IMG/VR virus record: IMGVR_UViG_3300044630_002511 | Coordinates: 1-34,911 of that record | Length of the DNA: 34,911 nucleotides | Source: a virus | Strand: one strand, 5' to 3' | In this document: piece after piece, positions 22,888-30,983 of the stretch | How positions within the stretch are numbered: position 1 is the first letter of the stretch | Layout: every line of letters starts with the position of its first letter | Position numbers and translations under genes: made by a program | The notes under the pieces: generated by a model | Databases searched by the model: none | Seen by the model: only the letters and a program-made list of their open reading frames with translations | Told to the model about the DNA's origin: nothing

Positions 22888-22989
22888 ATAGTGTAGTCCA
22901 CGAGAATCTGACCTCCCCGACTACTCTAACTGCTATTCATTAATGCGATATCACTTTGAGTATTGCAAACATAAACCCACTTAAAAACA
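22888..22989. other. Intergenic spacer with weak hairpin
   Basis: 102 bases between the PAAR promoter region and the LSm-like stop. I see a weak composite stem: GTAGTC (22893-22898) pairs with GACTAC (22919-22924), with GAG/CTC inside. No U-run, tRNA signature or ORF. It may slow read-through from the nrd unit into the virion unit. Confidence 0.35.
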
Positions 22990-23295
22990 TCAACCGAGGA
23001 TTAATTTCTTGTCTGGTACTTTAATACCAGTGGTCGCTTCCAAATATTTTAATTTGATGCTATCATCTGTCTCTGCATAGATAGCAACGCTATTAGTATT
23101 TAGTCTAAAAATACCCTTTGGTTCTGCGGTGAATACGCTAGGAATCATTTGCATACCCTGTTGTGTAGGCGCAATAGAAACGGGTTCTTCTAAGTGAATC
23201 CAATCATCACCTGATTGAACTACTTTTGCGATAAGTTCTTCACCTGAATTCAGTTTTAGTGTGTATACTTGATTGTTTTGTAGTGCTATTTGCAT
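22990..23295 (-). CDS. Small LSm/Sm-like fold protein
   Basis: 101 residues. The N-terminal ~45 residues (YTLKLNSGEELIAKVVQ, DWIHLEEPVSI) have the Sm1-like pattern of strands with the SGEE..AKV motif, which I recognise from small proteins common in marine T4-like phages. It may bind RNA or DNA, as Hfq-like proteins do, but the C-terminal part is not Hfq. The start is the ATG at 23295, sharing one base with the glutaredoxin stop (TAATG); the longer frame upstream is only glutaredoxin read out of frame. It is the last gene of the nrd run. Confidence 0.7.
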   Translation of the reverse strand: MQIALQNNQVYTLKLNSGEELIAKVVQSGDDWIHLEEPVSIAPTQQGMQMIPSVFTAEPKGIFRLNTNSVAIYAETDDSIKLKYLEATTGIKVPDKKLILG

Positions 23296-23525
23296 TAGTT
23301 GCTTTCTGTTAATTTTTGTTTGAGTTCGGTAAAACCACCGATTAGTTGTCCGTCTAAAAAGATTTGAGGTACTGTTCGTGCAGTTGGTACTGCATCCAGT
23401 AAATCTTCTTTTGTATAACCGTCTCCAATTTTCTTTTCTTCGAATTCGATTCCTTTTTGTTTTAATAATGCCTTTGCTTGGTCGCAATAAGGGCAGTGAT
23501 ACTTACTCCATACTATGGCTTTCAT
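23295..23525 (-). CDS. Glutaredoxin
   Basis: 76 residues with the dithiol active site C11-P-Y-C14 (SKYHCPYCDQ), the cis-Pro segment RTVPQIFLDG and the glutathione-binding GGFTEL. It reduces ribonucleotide reductase after each turnover, consistent with nrdA and nrdB upstream. The ATG at 23525 has an excellent Shine-Dalgarno (AAAAGGAGA, 6 bases away); the TTG-initiated longer frame lacks support. Coupled by TAATG to the LSm-like gene. Confidence 0.93.
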   Translation of the reverse strand: MKAIVWSKYHCPYCDQAKALLKQKGIEFEEKKIGDGYTKEDLLDAVPTARTVPQIFLDGQLIGGFTELKQKLTESN

Positions 23526-23536
23526 ATTATCTCCTT

Positions 23537-24430
23537 TTATTTTGTAGTTATTTGAATATTGCTCACACTCCAATATGAACTAGTGTTGTTGCATAATGCT
23601 CCCCAACCACAACTTCCATTCCACCATGGTGCGGAGCTAGGACCTGTAGGACTATAACCTTGCCAGAACGAGATTACAGGCCAATAACCATTTTTCATTG
23701 AAGTTGTTAGATCGGTCATGTCTAGTGTTTTACTGCCTTCGGCGCCAGCAGTAGACGAATCATATACTACAACACTAACTGATCCTTGTTGATATGTCAC
23801 AACCATTTTAGGTGTATCATATGTAAAGGTTGCAACCATATCGAATGGCTTGCTCATGTCAATGCCAGTAATGTCATGCAATCCATTAGCAGGATCATTC
23901 TTCATGTTTGCACTAGTAAAGCAACTATTATTGAGTGCTGTGTTAGCGTAAGAATACGCATATTTTTGTGGTGCAGAACTCCCGCCATCACCTAAATGCA
24001 TAGTAGTTTGAAACAATTTGTTACCATTAGTTTCCATGAAATCAATTTCTCTACAGTTCCATTGATTGCCATTGCCGCCGGAGTCACAATAATTACTACC
24101 AATTGGTTGTGTCGTTGGCTGTACAGGATTTGATACCATGTATATACTGGCGTTAACATAGTTGTTTGACAACTTGCTTAAATCTACTGTAGCTCTGAAC
24201 TCAGTAATGTTACTATAACTTTGTGTAGATACAATTCTACCTGCTTGGCATTGCGTACCTGAACCAAATGTTACAGAGTTACCACTGATGATTGGAGCAC
24301 CACCTGATGTACAATTTGCACTATAATCTAATACAAATGCCGGTGCGGATGATACTGTTTTTGGGGCTTCAGTTGTTTTAGTACAAGCTGATAATACTAA
24401 TAAACTTAGTATAACTAATAATTTTTTCAT
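23537..24430 (-). CDS. Predicted lipoprotein with GH16-type catalytic motif
   Basis: 297 residues. Lipoprotein signal peptide: MKK, hydrophobic core, lipobox LSAC with C16. The mature part appears beta-rich (concanavalin-like) and contains the GH16 catalytic pattern ExDxxE as E128-I-D130-F-M-E133 (REIDFMETNG), then TTMHLGDGG. GH16 enzymes cleave beta-glucans and galactans. Many Cys are scattered (C40, C61, C115, C126), compatible with disulfides in the periplasm. Shine-Dalgarno AAAGGAA before the ATG. It lies between nrdB and glutaredoxin, an odd place. It could act on host surface polysaccharide or serve as a carbohydrate-binding exclusion lipoprotein; fold assignment is by motif only. Confidence 0.72.
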   Translation of the reverse strand: MKKLLVILSLLVLSACTKTTEAPKTVSSAPAFVLDYSANCTSGGAPIISGNSVTFGSGTQCQAGRIVSTQSYSNITEFRATVDLSKLSNNYVNASIYMVSNPVQPTTQPIGSNYCDSGGNGNQWNCREIDFMETNGNKLFQTTMHLGDGGSSAPQKYAYSYANTALNNSCFTSANMKNDPANGLHDITGIDMSKPFDMVATFTYDTPKMVVTYQQGSVSVVVYDSSTAGAEGSKTLDMTDLTTSMKNGYWPVISFWQGYSPTGPSSAPWWNGSCGWGALCNNTSSYWSVSNIQITTK

Positions 24431-24441
24431 TTTTTTCCTTT

Positions 24442-25542
24442 TTAAATATTTGGTAGATCATCGTAGTTAACTGAATCACTCATTACGCCGATAACATAGT
24501 TTGTTGATTCGTTTTCTTGTAATGCTGTTTGTTTTTTGCTAGTGTCAGAATGTTTGTTGAACCATGGAATTGGAGTAGACTTTGGACTAGGATTCCAATA
24601 CTTAATACCAATTTCTTTCAATGCACTTGATGCAGTGTAATCAACAAAGTCTTTTAGAATGTTTGCATTGAGACCAATGACAGGACCGAACTTGAATAGA
24701 TAGTCTGCCCACTCTTTTTCTTCTCTGATTACATCAGTGTAAATTTGATTTACTTCTGCCTTACATTCTTCTGCAACTTTAGCAAAACGTTGATCCTCTT
24801 TAACAACTTGGTTAATCAAGTATGCAGTCCATGCTTTGTGCAACAACTCATCTTGTAAAATCAAACTAATGATGTTTCCATTACCAATGAAGATTTTGTT
24901 TTCAACCATCGCTAAACTTGTAGCAAAACTTACCATGAATCTAAATGCTTCTAATGCGTAACTAGCATGTAATGCCAAATAGATTGCTTTAATGTGTTCG
25001 TGTTCTGTTACTGCTTCGCCAATTTCTTTACGACAGTTGATAAGGTGCAAGGTATCATAGTACAAGCCAATGCTTGATGCCATACTAATGATAGGTTGTG
25101 TGTCATGTATTGTGTTGAATACATCTTTTGGTACATTGTAGATGTTACGAATGATGTGACTGTATGACTTGCTATGAATATTTGTTTCAAAGAATCCCCA
25201 GTTGTACATCAATGCTTCGACTTCAGGCAAGCTACACACAGGAGTAAACACTTGTGTAGGGCCTCGTCCTTGCAAGCTATCTAATGCTGTTTGTCGTAGT
25301 AGGTTACTAGTGAAGATGTGCTTGACGGCATCACTTGCTTCTTTGAAGTCATTGCTATCTTTTGTTAAGCTGACTTCTTCTGGTTGCCAAAAGAAACCAC
25401 GAGCAGTCGCATCGTAGTCAGCAATTTTTTTGTACTTGACTTCTTCAAATCGCTGAATTGTTACAGGACCTTCTGGATCCAAAAACATTTTACGTGATAG
25501 ATAGTCTGTCTTTTTGCTTAGGTTGTATTGTTGTTTACTCAT
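24442..25542 (-). CDS. nrdB: Ribonucleoside-diphosphate reductase small subunit (class Ia)
   Basis: 366 residues. Di-iron ligands and radical Tyr can be placed: D88 (TALDSLQG), E119 and H123 (FFETNIHSKSY), radical Tyr Y127, E199 (ALEAFRF), then E232 and H235 (LQDELLHKAW). The C-terminal YDDLPNI is the peptide that docks into the large subunit. The ATG at 25542 was chosen; the frame opens at a TTG 13 codons earlier that overlaps the SGNH gene more. One oddity: E119 and H123 are separated by three residues rather than two as in E. coli (E115/H118). It overlaps the SGNH gene by 8 bases and is separated from nrdA by that gene. Confidence 0.95.
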   Translation of the reverse strand: MSKQQYNLSKKTDYLSRKMFLDPEGPVTIQRFEEVKYKKIADYDATARGFFWQPEEVSLTKDSNDFKEASDAVKHIFTSNLLRQTALDSLQGRGPTQVFTPVCSLPEVEALMYNWGFFETNIHSKSYSHIIRNIYNVPKDVFNTIHDTQPIISMASSIGLYYDTLHLINCRKEIGEAVTEHEHIKAIYLALHASYALEAFRFMVSFATSLAMVENKIFIGNGNIISLILQDELLHKAWTAYLINQVVKEDQRFAKVAEECKAEVNQIYTDVIREEKEWADYLFKFGPVIGLNANILKDFVDYTASSALKEIGIKYWNPSPKSTPIPWFNKHSDTSKKQTALQENESTNYVIGVMSDSVNYDDLPNI

Positions 25543-26314
25543 GATTGTAGTTATTATAATATAATTTTCTAGGGCCGTCAATTTTTACATCAAAGAACCC
25601 AGTGTTATCCCACTTGCCTGTCTTGATTCGCTTGAACATCATGTTAGCAAAGAACAAGTTAAACTCAGGAACTAAATGCCCGCATAGTTTATCTGTTTCC
25701 ATTGCATTGAAGTTATCTGGGCTGATGTCAAATAAATCAAGCTGTCGTATCCACATTGTATGCATATGATTCAATGTTTTGTCTAGTTTATATTTTTTAT
25801 ATCTAGTATCGCTGAACGAGTCAGAAAAGCAAGGATAGAAAATCGTGTTAGTATTCATCGATTCCATTTTGTCCAACATTAATTCAGCCATATCGATATT
25901 GTATTGCCCATCCACTACTCTAAACCAAGCTGCAAGATCATCCAATCTTGAATTATCATTTTCTGACAATTCATCCTTCCATGTTTCTTTGAAGGAGTGC
26001 ACCTGTGATTCACAAGTAAAGGGCCAATCTCTTCCGTTATGTATCGACAGTGACAAACAGGTAGGGAACCTGTTTAAACTAGTGACTAGAAAAATGTTCA
26101 AATCATTGAGATGGGCAGACTCTGTGAATTTTTTATACGAGTAGTACAGCGATGAGCCACCCAACCCATGATGGGTGATCTTTGGCTCTATGTGTCTCAA
26201 ATCAGAATTTGAGTCATGTTTAAGTAACCATACTAATTGGTTGTACCAATTAGTAGGGACATCAAACCGTCCATTAGGTGTAGTATAACTATCACCGTAT
26301 ATGCCTATCTTCAT
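25535..26314 (-). CDS. SGNH-hydrolase-like protein
   Basis: 259 residues. Block I is clear (MKIGIYGDSYTTP), a block II-like Gly follows (GLGGSSLYYSY near 50-60), and a possible block III is at FLVTSLNRFP; a DxxH block V is not certain (CGHLVPEFN contains the best candidate His). Similar GDSY-containing proteins of unknown role are frequent in marine phages. The start is the ATG at 26314, overlapping the nrdA stop (ATGA); the TTG upstream is rejected. It interrupts nrdA and nrdB. Substrate unknown, with an acyl or acetyl ester on a glycan most likely by family. Confidence 0.72.
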   Translation of the reverse strand: MKIGIYGDSYTTPNGRFDVPTNWYNQLVWLLKHDSNSDLRHIEPKITHHGLGGSSLYYSYKKFTESAHLNDLNIFLVTSLNRFPTCLSLSIHNGRDWPFTCESQVHSFKETWKDELSENDNSRLDDLAAWFRVVDGQYNIDMAELMLDKMESMNTNTIFYPCFSDSFSDTRYKKYKLDKTLNHMHTMWIRQLDLFDISPDNFNAMETDKLCGHLVPEFNLFFANMMFKRIKTGKWDNTGFFDVKIDGPRKLYYNNYNHE

Positions 26315-28623
26315 AGCTTGCAATTCTCGCAGTCTTCTACATCGTCAAAGTCTATGACTTCCAGTGGACCCGATGTTTCTTCTGCTTTGCTACCAGCCTT
26401 ATTAATCAGCGAGTAATAGAATGTCTTAATGCCCCACATGTGAGATTGCATTAGATTCTTTGCAATTAGAGTAGTAGGTACTTTTCTATCTGCAAAGTGC
26501 GCAGGGTTGTAGAAGGTGTTAGTAGATATTGACTGGTCAACATATGCTTGAATAACTGCGGCAGTTTTCAAGTATGCATCGCAATCTTTCTGTTCCCACA
26601 TCATCTGATACTTGTTCTTCAACTTGTGATATTCAGGAACAACTTGAACGAAAGATCCTGCTTTACTTTCTTTTACGCTAATCAAACTCATTGGCATTTC
26701 AATACCATTAGTAGAATTAATTACAACACTTGACGATTCTACCGGAGCTACTGCCATTTGAGTAGCATTACGGACTCCACATGAGCGCATCATTCCACGT
26801 AGACCTTCCCAGTTAAGTTCTGGTTTAAAGTCTGCTAGTTCGTTCACGCCATTTGCTCTACGCTCCCAAGGGAAGATTCCTTGACCATACAATGTTTTAT
26901 CACTATCTACACACCTACCTCGTTCTTGTGCTAATTCAACACTAGATTCAGTCAAGTAATATGCTTGATGTTCTATCCAAGTTTTAACTTCTTGTAATGA
27001 ATCTTTCTCACCGTATTTAAGGCTACGTTTAGCATGCCAGTACGCTAAGTTTGTTATGCCAATGCCCAATGGGCGAATCTCGTCATTACTTAGTTTACTT
27101 TGAATACTCAAAAAGTCCTGATAATCGAGGATATTGTTAAGACTGCGGTGAAGAATACGGCAAGCCCTACGCATATCTTCTGGATTACGGAAAGCTCCCC
27201 AGTTAATACTACCCAATGTACATAATGCAATGCGACCATTAGGATCATCAAGACGTTTAAAAGACTTAGTAGGAAGTAGAATTTCACAACAAAGGTTACT
27301 CTGGTAAATAGTATGATACTCTGGATCAAATGGACCTTGATTCATCACGTTGTCAATGAATACTAGATAGATACGACCAGTGTCAGTGCGTTCTTTTAAG
27401 ATTCCTCCCTTAAAGACTTCTTCCGCAGACATAGTTTTTTTACGTAAATCTTTGCGTTTCTCATACTTGACATACAGTTCTTCAAACAGTTTGGTGTTAG
27501 AGTAAAAGGCTTCGTATAGATCCGGCACTTCGTTGGGATCAAAGAATGTTATGTTTTCTTTGTTTTTAAATCGTCTGAAGAAGAAGGCACTAAGCACAAC
27601 CCCATAATCCATATGACGGACTCGGGTTTCTTCTGTTCCTTGGTTGTTCTTAAGGACAATAAGATCATCAAACTGATGATGCCAAATAGGATAAAAAACT
27701 GTAGCACTAGCATTACGAATACCTCCTTGACTGCAACTACGCAGATCACCAAACCACTTTTTCAAGAAGGGTATCATGCCAGTATGCATAATTTCACCAC
27801 CGCGGATGGGACTGCCCAATGGGCGCAAACGACCTATCTCCAAACCAATGCCAGCACGTTTACTGGCATACTTTGCCATCATCTCACCGCTAGCAAATAT
27901 ACTATCCAGATCATCATCGCTCCTGATAAGCACACAACTACTAAATTGTTTTGTCGGAGTGCCAAGACCAGCAAGAACAGGTGTAGCAAGAGTAAAAAGA
28001 CCATCACTAGCAGCATTGTAATATTCCTTGATGTAACGCATTCTTGCGCTGTTGGGTTCTTCTTTATGAAACACAGTTGCTGCCGCAATCATATAACGAA
28101 CTTGAGGTGTTTCGTATGTTTGCTTCGTACTACGATTCTTTACTAGATATTTTTCAATCAGTTGCTCAATGGCGGCATAACTATAACTTTCGTCTTTAGA
28201 ATGGTCAAGAACATCATTCATCTTGTTCCAATCTTCTTCAGTATACCAGTCGAGAAGCTCACTAGTATAAAGGCCGGTGGCTACATTTGTCTTGACGATC
28301 TCGTAAAGGTGGGGAGGCTCATAGTCGCCATATACATCTTTGCGCAACATACTAAGTCGTTGCTTGCCTGCTACATATTGATAATTAGTGTGGCCTAAGT
28401 CAGGATTTGACTCTACATCAATCAAATCTACAATAGCCCTTAAGGTGATTTCATCGATTTCTTGTGTAGTGATGCCATCGTAAAAGTGTGGTTGAGCTTT
28501 GATTTCGATCATTGATTGACTTACATCAGCTATTCCTGTGCATATTTTTGCGATTTGTGCTTGCCATTTTTCAATCGTAAGTAGTTCTTTTTCACCCGAC
28601 CGTTTTATTACATATATCTTCAT
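26311..28623 (-). CDS. nrdA: Ribonucleoside-diphosphate reductase large subunit (class Ia)
   Basis: 770 residues, full length. N-terminal ATP-cone-like region (YVIKRSGEKELL, 4-15). Active-site cysteines C230 (FSSCVLI) and C468 (IALCTLGS), the N443/C445/E447 triad in SNLCCEILLP, the paired Tyr of the radical pathway in KTFYYSLI, and the C-terminal CENC that shuttles electrons from glutaredoxin. It converts NDPs to dNDPs together with NrdB. No intein or intron interrupts it. ATGA overlaps on both sides tie it to the unknown gene before and the SGNH gene after. Whether the ATP cone keeps dATP inhibition is not decidable here. Confidence 0.97.
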   Translation of the reverse strand: MKIYVIKRSGEKELLTIEKWQAQIAKICTGIADVSQSMIEIKAQPHFYDGITTQEIDEITLRAIVDLIDVESNPDLGHTNYQYVAGKQRLSMLRKDVYGDYEPPHLYEIVKTNVATGLYTSELLDWYTEEDWNKMNDVLDHSKDESYSYAAIEQLIEKYLVKNRSTKQTYETPQVRYMIAAATVFHKEEPNSARMRYIKEYYNAASDGLFTLATPVLAGLGTPTKQFSSCVLIRSDDDLDSIFASGEMMAKYASKRAGIGLEIGRLRPLGSPIRGGEIMHTGMIPFLKKWFGDLRSCSQGGIRNASATVFYPIWHHQFDDLIVLKNNQGTEETRVRHMDYGVVLSAFFFRRFKNKENITFFDPNEVPDLYEAFYSNTKLFEELYVKYEKRKDLRKKTMSAEEVFKGGILKERTDTGRIYLVFIDNVMNQGPFDPEYHTIYQSNLCCEILLPTKSFKRLDDPNGRIALCTLGSINWGAFRNPEDMRRACRILHRSLNNILDYQDFLSIQSKLSNDEIRPLGIGITNLAYWHAKRSLKYGEKDSLQEVKTWIEHQAYYLTESSVELAQERGRCVDSDKTLYGQGIFPWERRANGVNELADFKPELNWEGLRGMMRSCGVRNATQMAVAPVESSSVVINSTNGIEMPMSLISVKESKAGSFVQVVPEYHKLKNKYQMMWEQKDCDAYLKTAAVIQAYVDQSISTNTFYNPAHFADRKVPTTLIAKNLMQSHMWGIKTFYYSLINKAGSKAEETSGPLEVIDFDDVEDCENCKL

Positions 28624-29066
28624 TTTAACCCTATTTTTTTAATTATTGGCAAGGTGTCAAGTTCTTTGACAACTTTAAAATCTTGTAGATTGTTATTTAC
28701 TACCGTATTCGGCCAGTAATTAAGTATATATTTTGCGTGATCCACTAGTATAAGTGTCACATCTTCACTATTATAGTCTTTTGCTTGGACAAAAGCAATG
28801 TCTCGTATACCCAACAAATATAGTGTGTAAAACATACCCAAACCACGGGCTATAGGGCAGTAGTGATTTTCAGAGATCAATTCCCATGGATTAGGCCATT
28901 CATCTACTAAATCAGGATGTAGATAGTGATTAACTAATGGTGTTGATTGCCACCATTTGTCTACTTCTATACACTGCATTTTAATGTCTTTGTCTTCCAA
29001 AGACATTCTCATACGATACCACTGTTTAAAAATTGTATCATATGAATTTTGAAACAAATTTTCCAT
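28620..29066 (-). CDS. Uncharacterised protein
   Basis: 148 residues, aromatic-rich (DKWWQSTP, YLHPDLVDEWPNPWELIS, ENHYCPIARGLGMFYTLYLLGI). No known domain and no signal peptide; the LGMFYTLYLLGI stretch is hydrophobic but short. The second half has a beta/alpha pattern (DVTLILVDHAKYILNYWPN). The ATG overlaps the preceding stop by one base (TAATG) and the stop overlaps nrdA by ATGA, so it bridges the glycan operon and the nrd operon. Function unknown; co-translation after the heptosyltransferase-like half suggests a glycan role. Confidence 0.7.
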   Translation of the reverse strand: MENLFQNSYDTIFKQWYRMRMSLEDKDIKMQCIEVDKWWQSTPLVNHYLHPDLVDEWPNPWELISENHYCPIARGLGMFYTLYLLGIRDIAFVQAKDYNSEDVTLILVDHAKYILNYWPNTVVNNNLQDFKVVKELDTLPIIKKIGLK

Positions 29067-29518
29067 TATAGTGTGTCTACGCCAAACTTCTTTAATGCGT
29101 CAATTACTACATCAGGAGTAACAAAAGCTTCTTCGATAAACTCTGCTTGCTCCCAAATCCAAAACTGTTTTTCTCTTAGGTATTTTCTATCTTTGAGCAA
29201 GTTAATATTTTCAGGGTGACCAAAAATATTAGGATCAGACTGCCCAAACACAACTATTCCCGGTTTACCTAAATCCCAGCAAAAGTGTTGTATGAAGCTA
29301 TCGCAACTTAGCCAAGTCTTGCATTCTTTAACAAGCTTCTCTAGTTCATATAGAGGTAGATTCTTTCTAAAGTCAGATACTAACTGTGTTTCCCCATCAA
29401 CACCTACTTGAATTACTGGTTCATTAACGTGTTTAAGTACTTCTTCCCAATAGGGATAATTCTTAGGGTGTTTAGCACCATTACGCATAAACTTAGAATA
29501 GGGTGAAATTATAATCAT
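29066..29518 (-). CDS. C-terminal half of a GT9 (heptosyltransferase-like) fold
   Basis: 150 residues. The pattern matches the nucleotide-sugar-binding C-terminal domain of family 9 glycosyltransferases: an opening strand IIISPYSK, YPYWEEVLKHV, the strand PVIQVGVDGE, the LPLYELEKLVKEC helix, and the diagnostic CDSFIQHFCWDLGKP followed by VVFGQSDPNIFGHP (compare the family's NDSG..HLA..LGKP and LFG.T.P). The N-terminal acceptor domain is missing from this gene. A matching segment lies at the end of the GT2 gene at 30003-30983, so the two products may associate. Donor probably ADP-heptose, by family and by the hld cassette. Confidence 0.72.
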   Translation of the reverse strand: MIIISPYSKFMRNGAKHPKNYPYWEEVLKHVNEPVIQVGVDGETQLVSDFRKNLPLYELEKLVKECKTWLSCDSFIQHFCWDLGKPGIVVFGQSDPNIFGHPENINLLKDRKYLREKQFWIWEQAEFIEEAFVTPDVVIDALKKFGVDTL

Positions 29519-30006
29519 TTTGTTGCTTCAAGATTTAAAAATATATGTTTTGTGTCAGGTCTTACATAACTAGAGTTTGGTTCGCATCTAACTAAGTTTT
29601 GAAAACCAGCCCAAGTCATAGTCTTTTGTAGTTCAAACTCAGTGTAAAGAAATTTATGAATCAATCCAGGATTAATCCAACCAGTTGAAAATAAATGTCC
29701 GTATAGATTCCATCTTCCATCTTGATCGGCTTTGATGAATTCTTTACATGACTCTAAAAAATCAGGAGTTTCAATCTTTATCTTAGCGCCTGGCTTTAAT
29801 ACTCTATTCCATTCTTTCAATACATCATGTGCATGTAGGTAATCAAAGTGTTCAATTACATGATATGCTCTGATTTCATCTACTGAATTATCCATATAAG
29901 GCAATTTAGCAATATCGTATCGTTCATCCGCACGTTCGGCATATAAGTCTATGTTAATAAACCCATCAATGTAATCACCGCCGCAGCCTAAATTTAACTT
30001 AATCAT
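29515..30006 (-). CDS. Class I SAM-dependent methyltransferase
   Basis: 163 residues. SAM motif I is KLNLGCGGDYIDGFINID (3-20), motif II includes the Asp of NIDLYAERAD, AYHVIEHFDYLHAHDVLKEW is the typical post-IV helix of Methyltransf_11-type enzymes, and LKPGAKIKIETPDF is strand 5. Length is near the minimal fold. It is coupled by ATGA on both sides, between the two GT9-like parts, so it most likely methylates the glycan being assembled. The exact acceptor atom is unknown. Confidence 0.85.
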   Translation of the reverse strand: MIKLNLGCGGDYIDGFINIDLYAERADERYDIAKLPYMDNSVDEIRAYHVIEHFDYLHAHDVLKEWNRVLKPGAKIKIETPDFLESCKEFIKADQDGRWNLYGHLFSTGWINPGLIHKFLYTEFELQKTMTWAGFQNLVRCEPNSSYVRPDTKHIFLNLEATK

Positions 30007-30983
30007 AAAGACACATTATAAAACTTTTTGTAGGCATCTTCAAGCGAGCCTTTCCAATTCCAACGATCCATATGTGCATAAACGTTGTATTCGGTTATCT
30101 CTCCAAATAATGCTTGTGCTTCGGCAATACTACGTCCAGGAATGATTTCTGGATAGCAAGTAAAGAGCACAGGATTCTTAATGTGCGGGAGAACCTTCTT
30201 AAAAACAATATGGTCACCCATACCACAGTCTAAGATAACAATAGTTTGATCCTTGAAATTCATTATGTTTTGAAAGATGCGTTCGTCATGCTCAAACATA
30301 GCATGTACACCATCTCTAATGCCACCAACTTTGTTCTTCAAATGCCAAGTAATAGCATCAGGTACAACATAGTTTTTGTAACCTTTCTTAATCAAGTCAT
30401 AGGTAAACAATGTTTCTTCTCTGTGTGCGATACGTGATAGACTCAAGCAATAGTCAGCTACACCTGCTCTATATAAGAATGAACAGTGTAGGTGATCTAC
30501 TTCTTTCTTTTGATTGATTCGACCCCATTGTAAGTTAGGCTCACTGTATATATTATCAATTTTGCCGGTAGCGTTCACTTCACCCATGCTAGGTGGTGTC
30601 AATACAGACCCGCCAACTGCACCAACATTTTCTTCTGAGGTTGCATGTCTATATAATGTTTCTAACACATTACTTTCAGCAACCGTGTCATCATCTAAAC
30701 GCCACACCCACTTAAATCCCATGTGATTGGCTCGTTGGTGATTGTGATGTTGACCTTTCTTTTCAGCGTATAGCCATTCCCAAGATATTCCGCATTCACT
30801 AAGCATTTGTAACAAATAATTATAGTGTTGTATTTCACGAATATCTTTAGGTTCATCATTATCATCTTGAATGATAATGTGATCTGGTCTTTTGGTCTGT
30901 GTGATCACAGATGAAATTGCCATTGGCAATGTAGTGTCATATCTACCTTTGGTAGAAATTGAGCATAATATTTCTTTGTTCAT
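30003..30983 (-). CDS. GT2 glycosyltransferase fused to a GT9 N-terminal-like domain
   Basis: 326 residues. Residues 1-240 form a GT-A family 2 enzyme: CSISTKGRYDTTLPMAISS, the DxD metal site at D97-D99 (WRLDDDTVAES), the acidic pair in HREETLFTYDLIKKGY near 187-202. Residues 247-326 start a new domain (TIVILDCGMGDHIVFKKV, VLFTCYPEIIPG, VYAHMDRW) that looks like the beginning of a GT9 heptosyltransferase (GxGD...P). The remaining GT9 part is a separate gene at 29066-29518. The ATG at 30983 overlaps the previous stop (ATGA); the TTG upstream is rejected. Confidence 0.8.
   Translation of the reverse strand: MNKEILCSISTKGRYDTTLPMAISSVITQTKRPDHIIIQDDNDEPKDIREIQHYNYLLQMLSECGISWEWLYAEKKGQHHNHQRANHMGFKWVWRLDDDTVAESNVLETLYRHATSEENVGAVGGSVLTPPSMGEVNATGKIDNIYSEPNLQWGRINQKKEVDHLHCSFLYRAGVADYCLSLSRIAHREETLFTYDLIKKGYKNYVVPDAITWHLKNKVGGIRDGVHAMFEHDERIFQNIMNFKDQTIVILDCGMGDHIVFKKVLPHIKNPVLFTCYPEIIPGRSIAEAQALFGEITEYNVYAHMDRWNWKGSLEDAYKKFYNVSL

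Noticed and set aside
22893-22924. tRNA or structured ncRNA in the 22888-22989 spacer
   Set aside because: Only a 6-bp outer stem plus a 3-bp inner stem is visible; no cloverleaf, T-loop GTTC motif or CCA end.
23296-23487. Arg-rich N-terminal extension of the LSm-like protein
   Set aside because: It is the glutaredoxin gene read in another frame; the ATG at 23295 in TAATG is the natural start.
27613-28146. 177-codon open frame on the + strand opposite nrdA
   Set aside because: It lies wholly antisense to a clear class Ia nrdA, has no ribosome-binding site or recognisable domain and low-complexity Thr/Ser content typical of a shadow frame.
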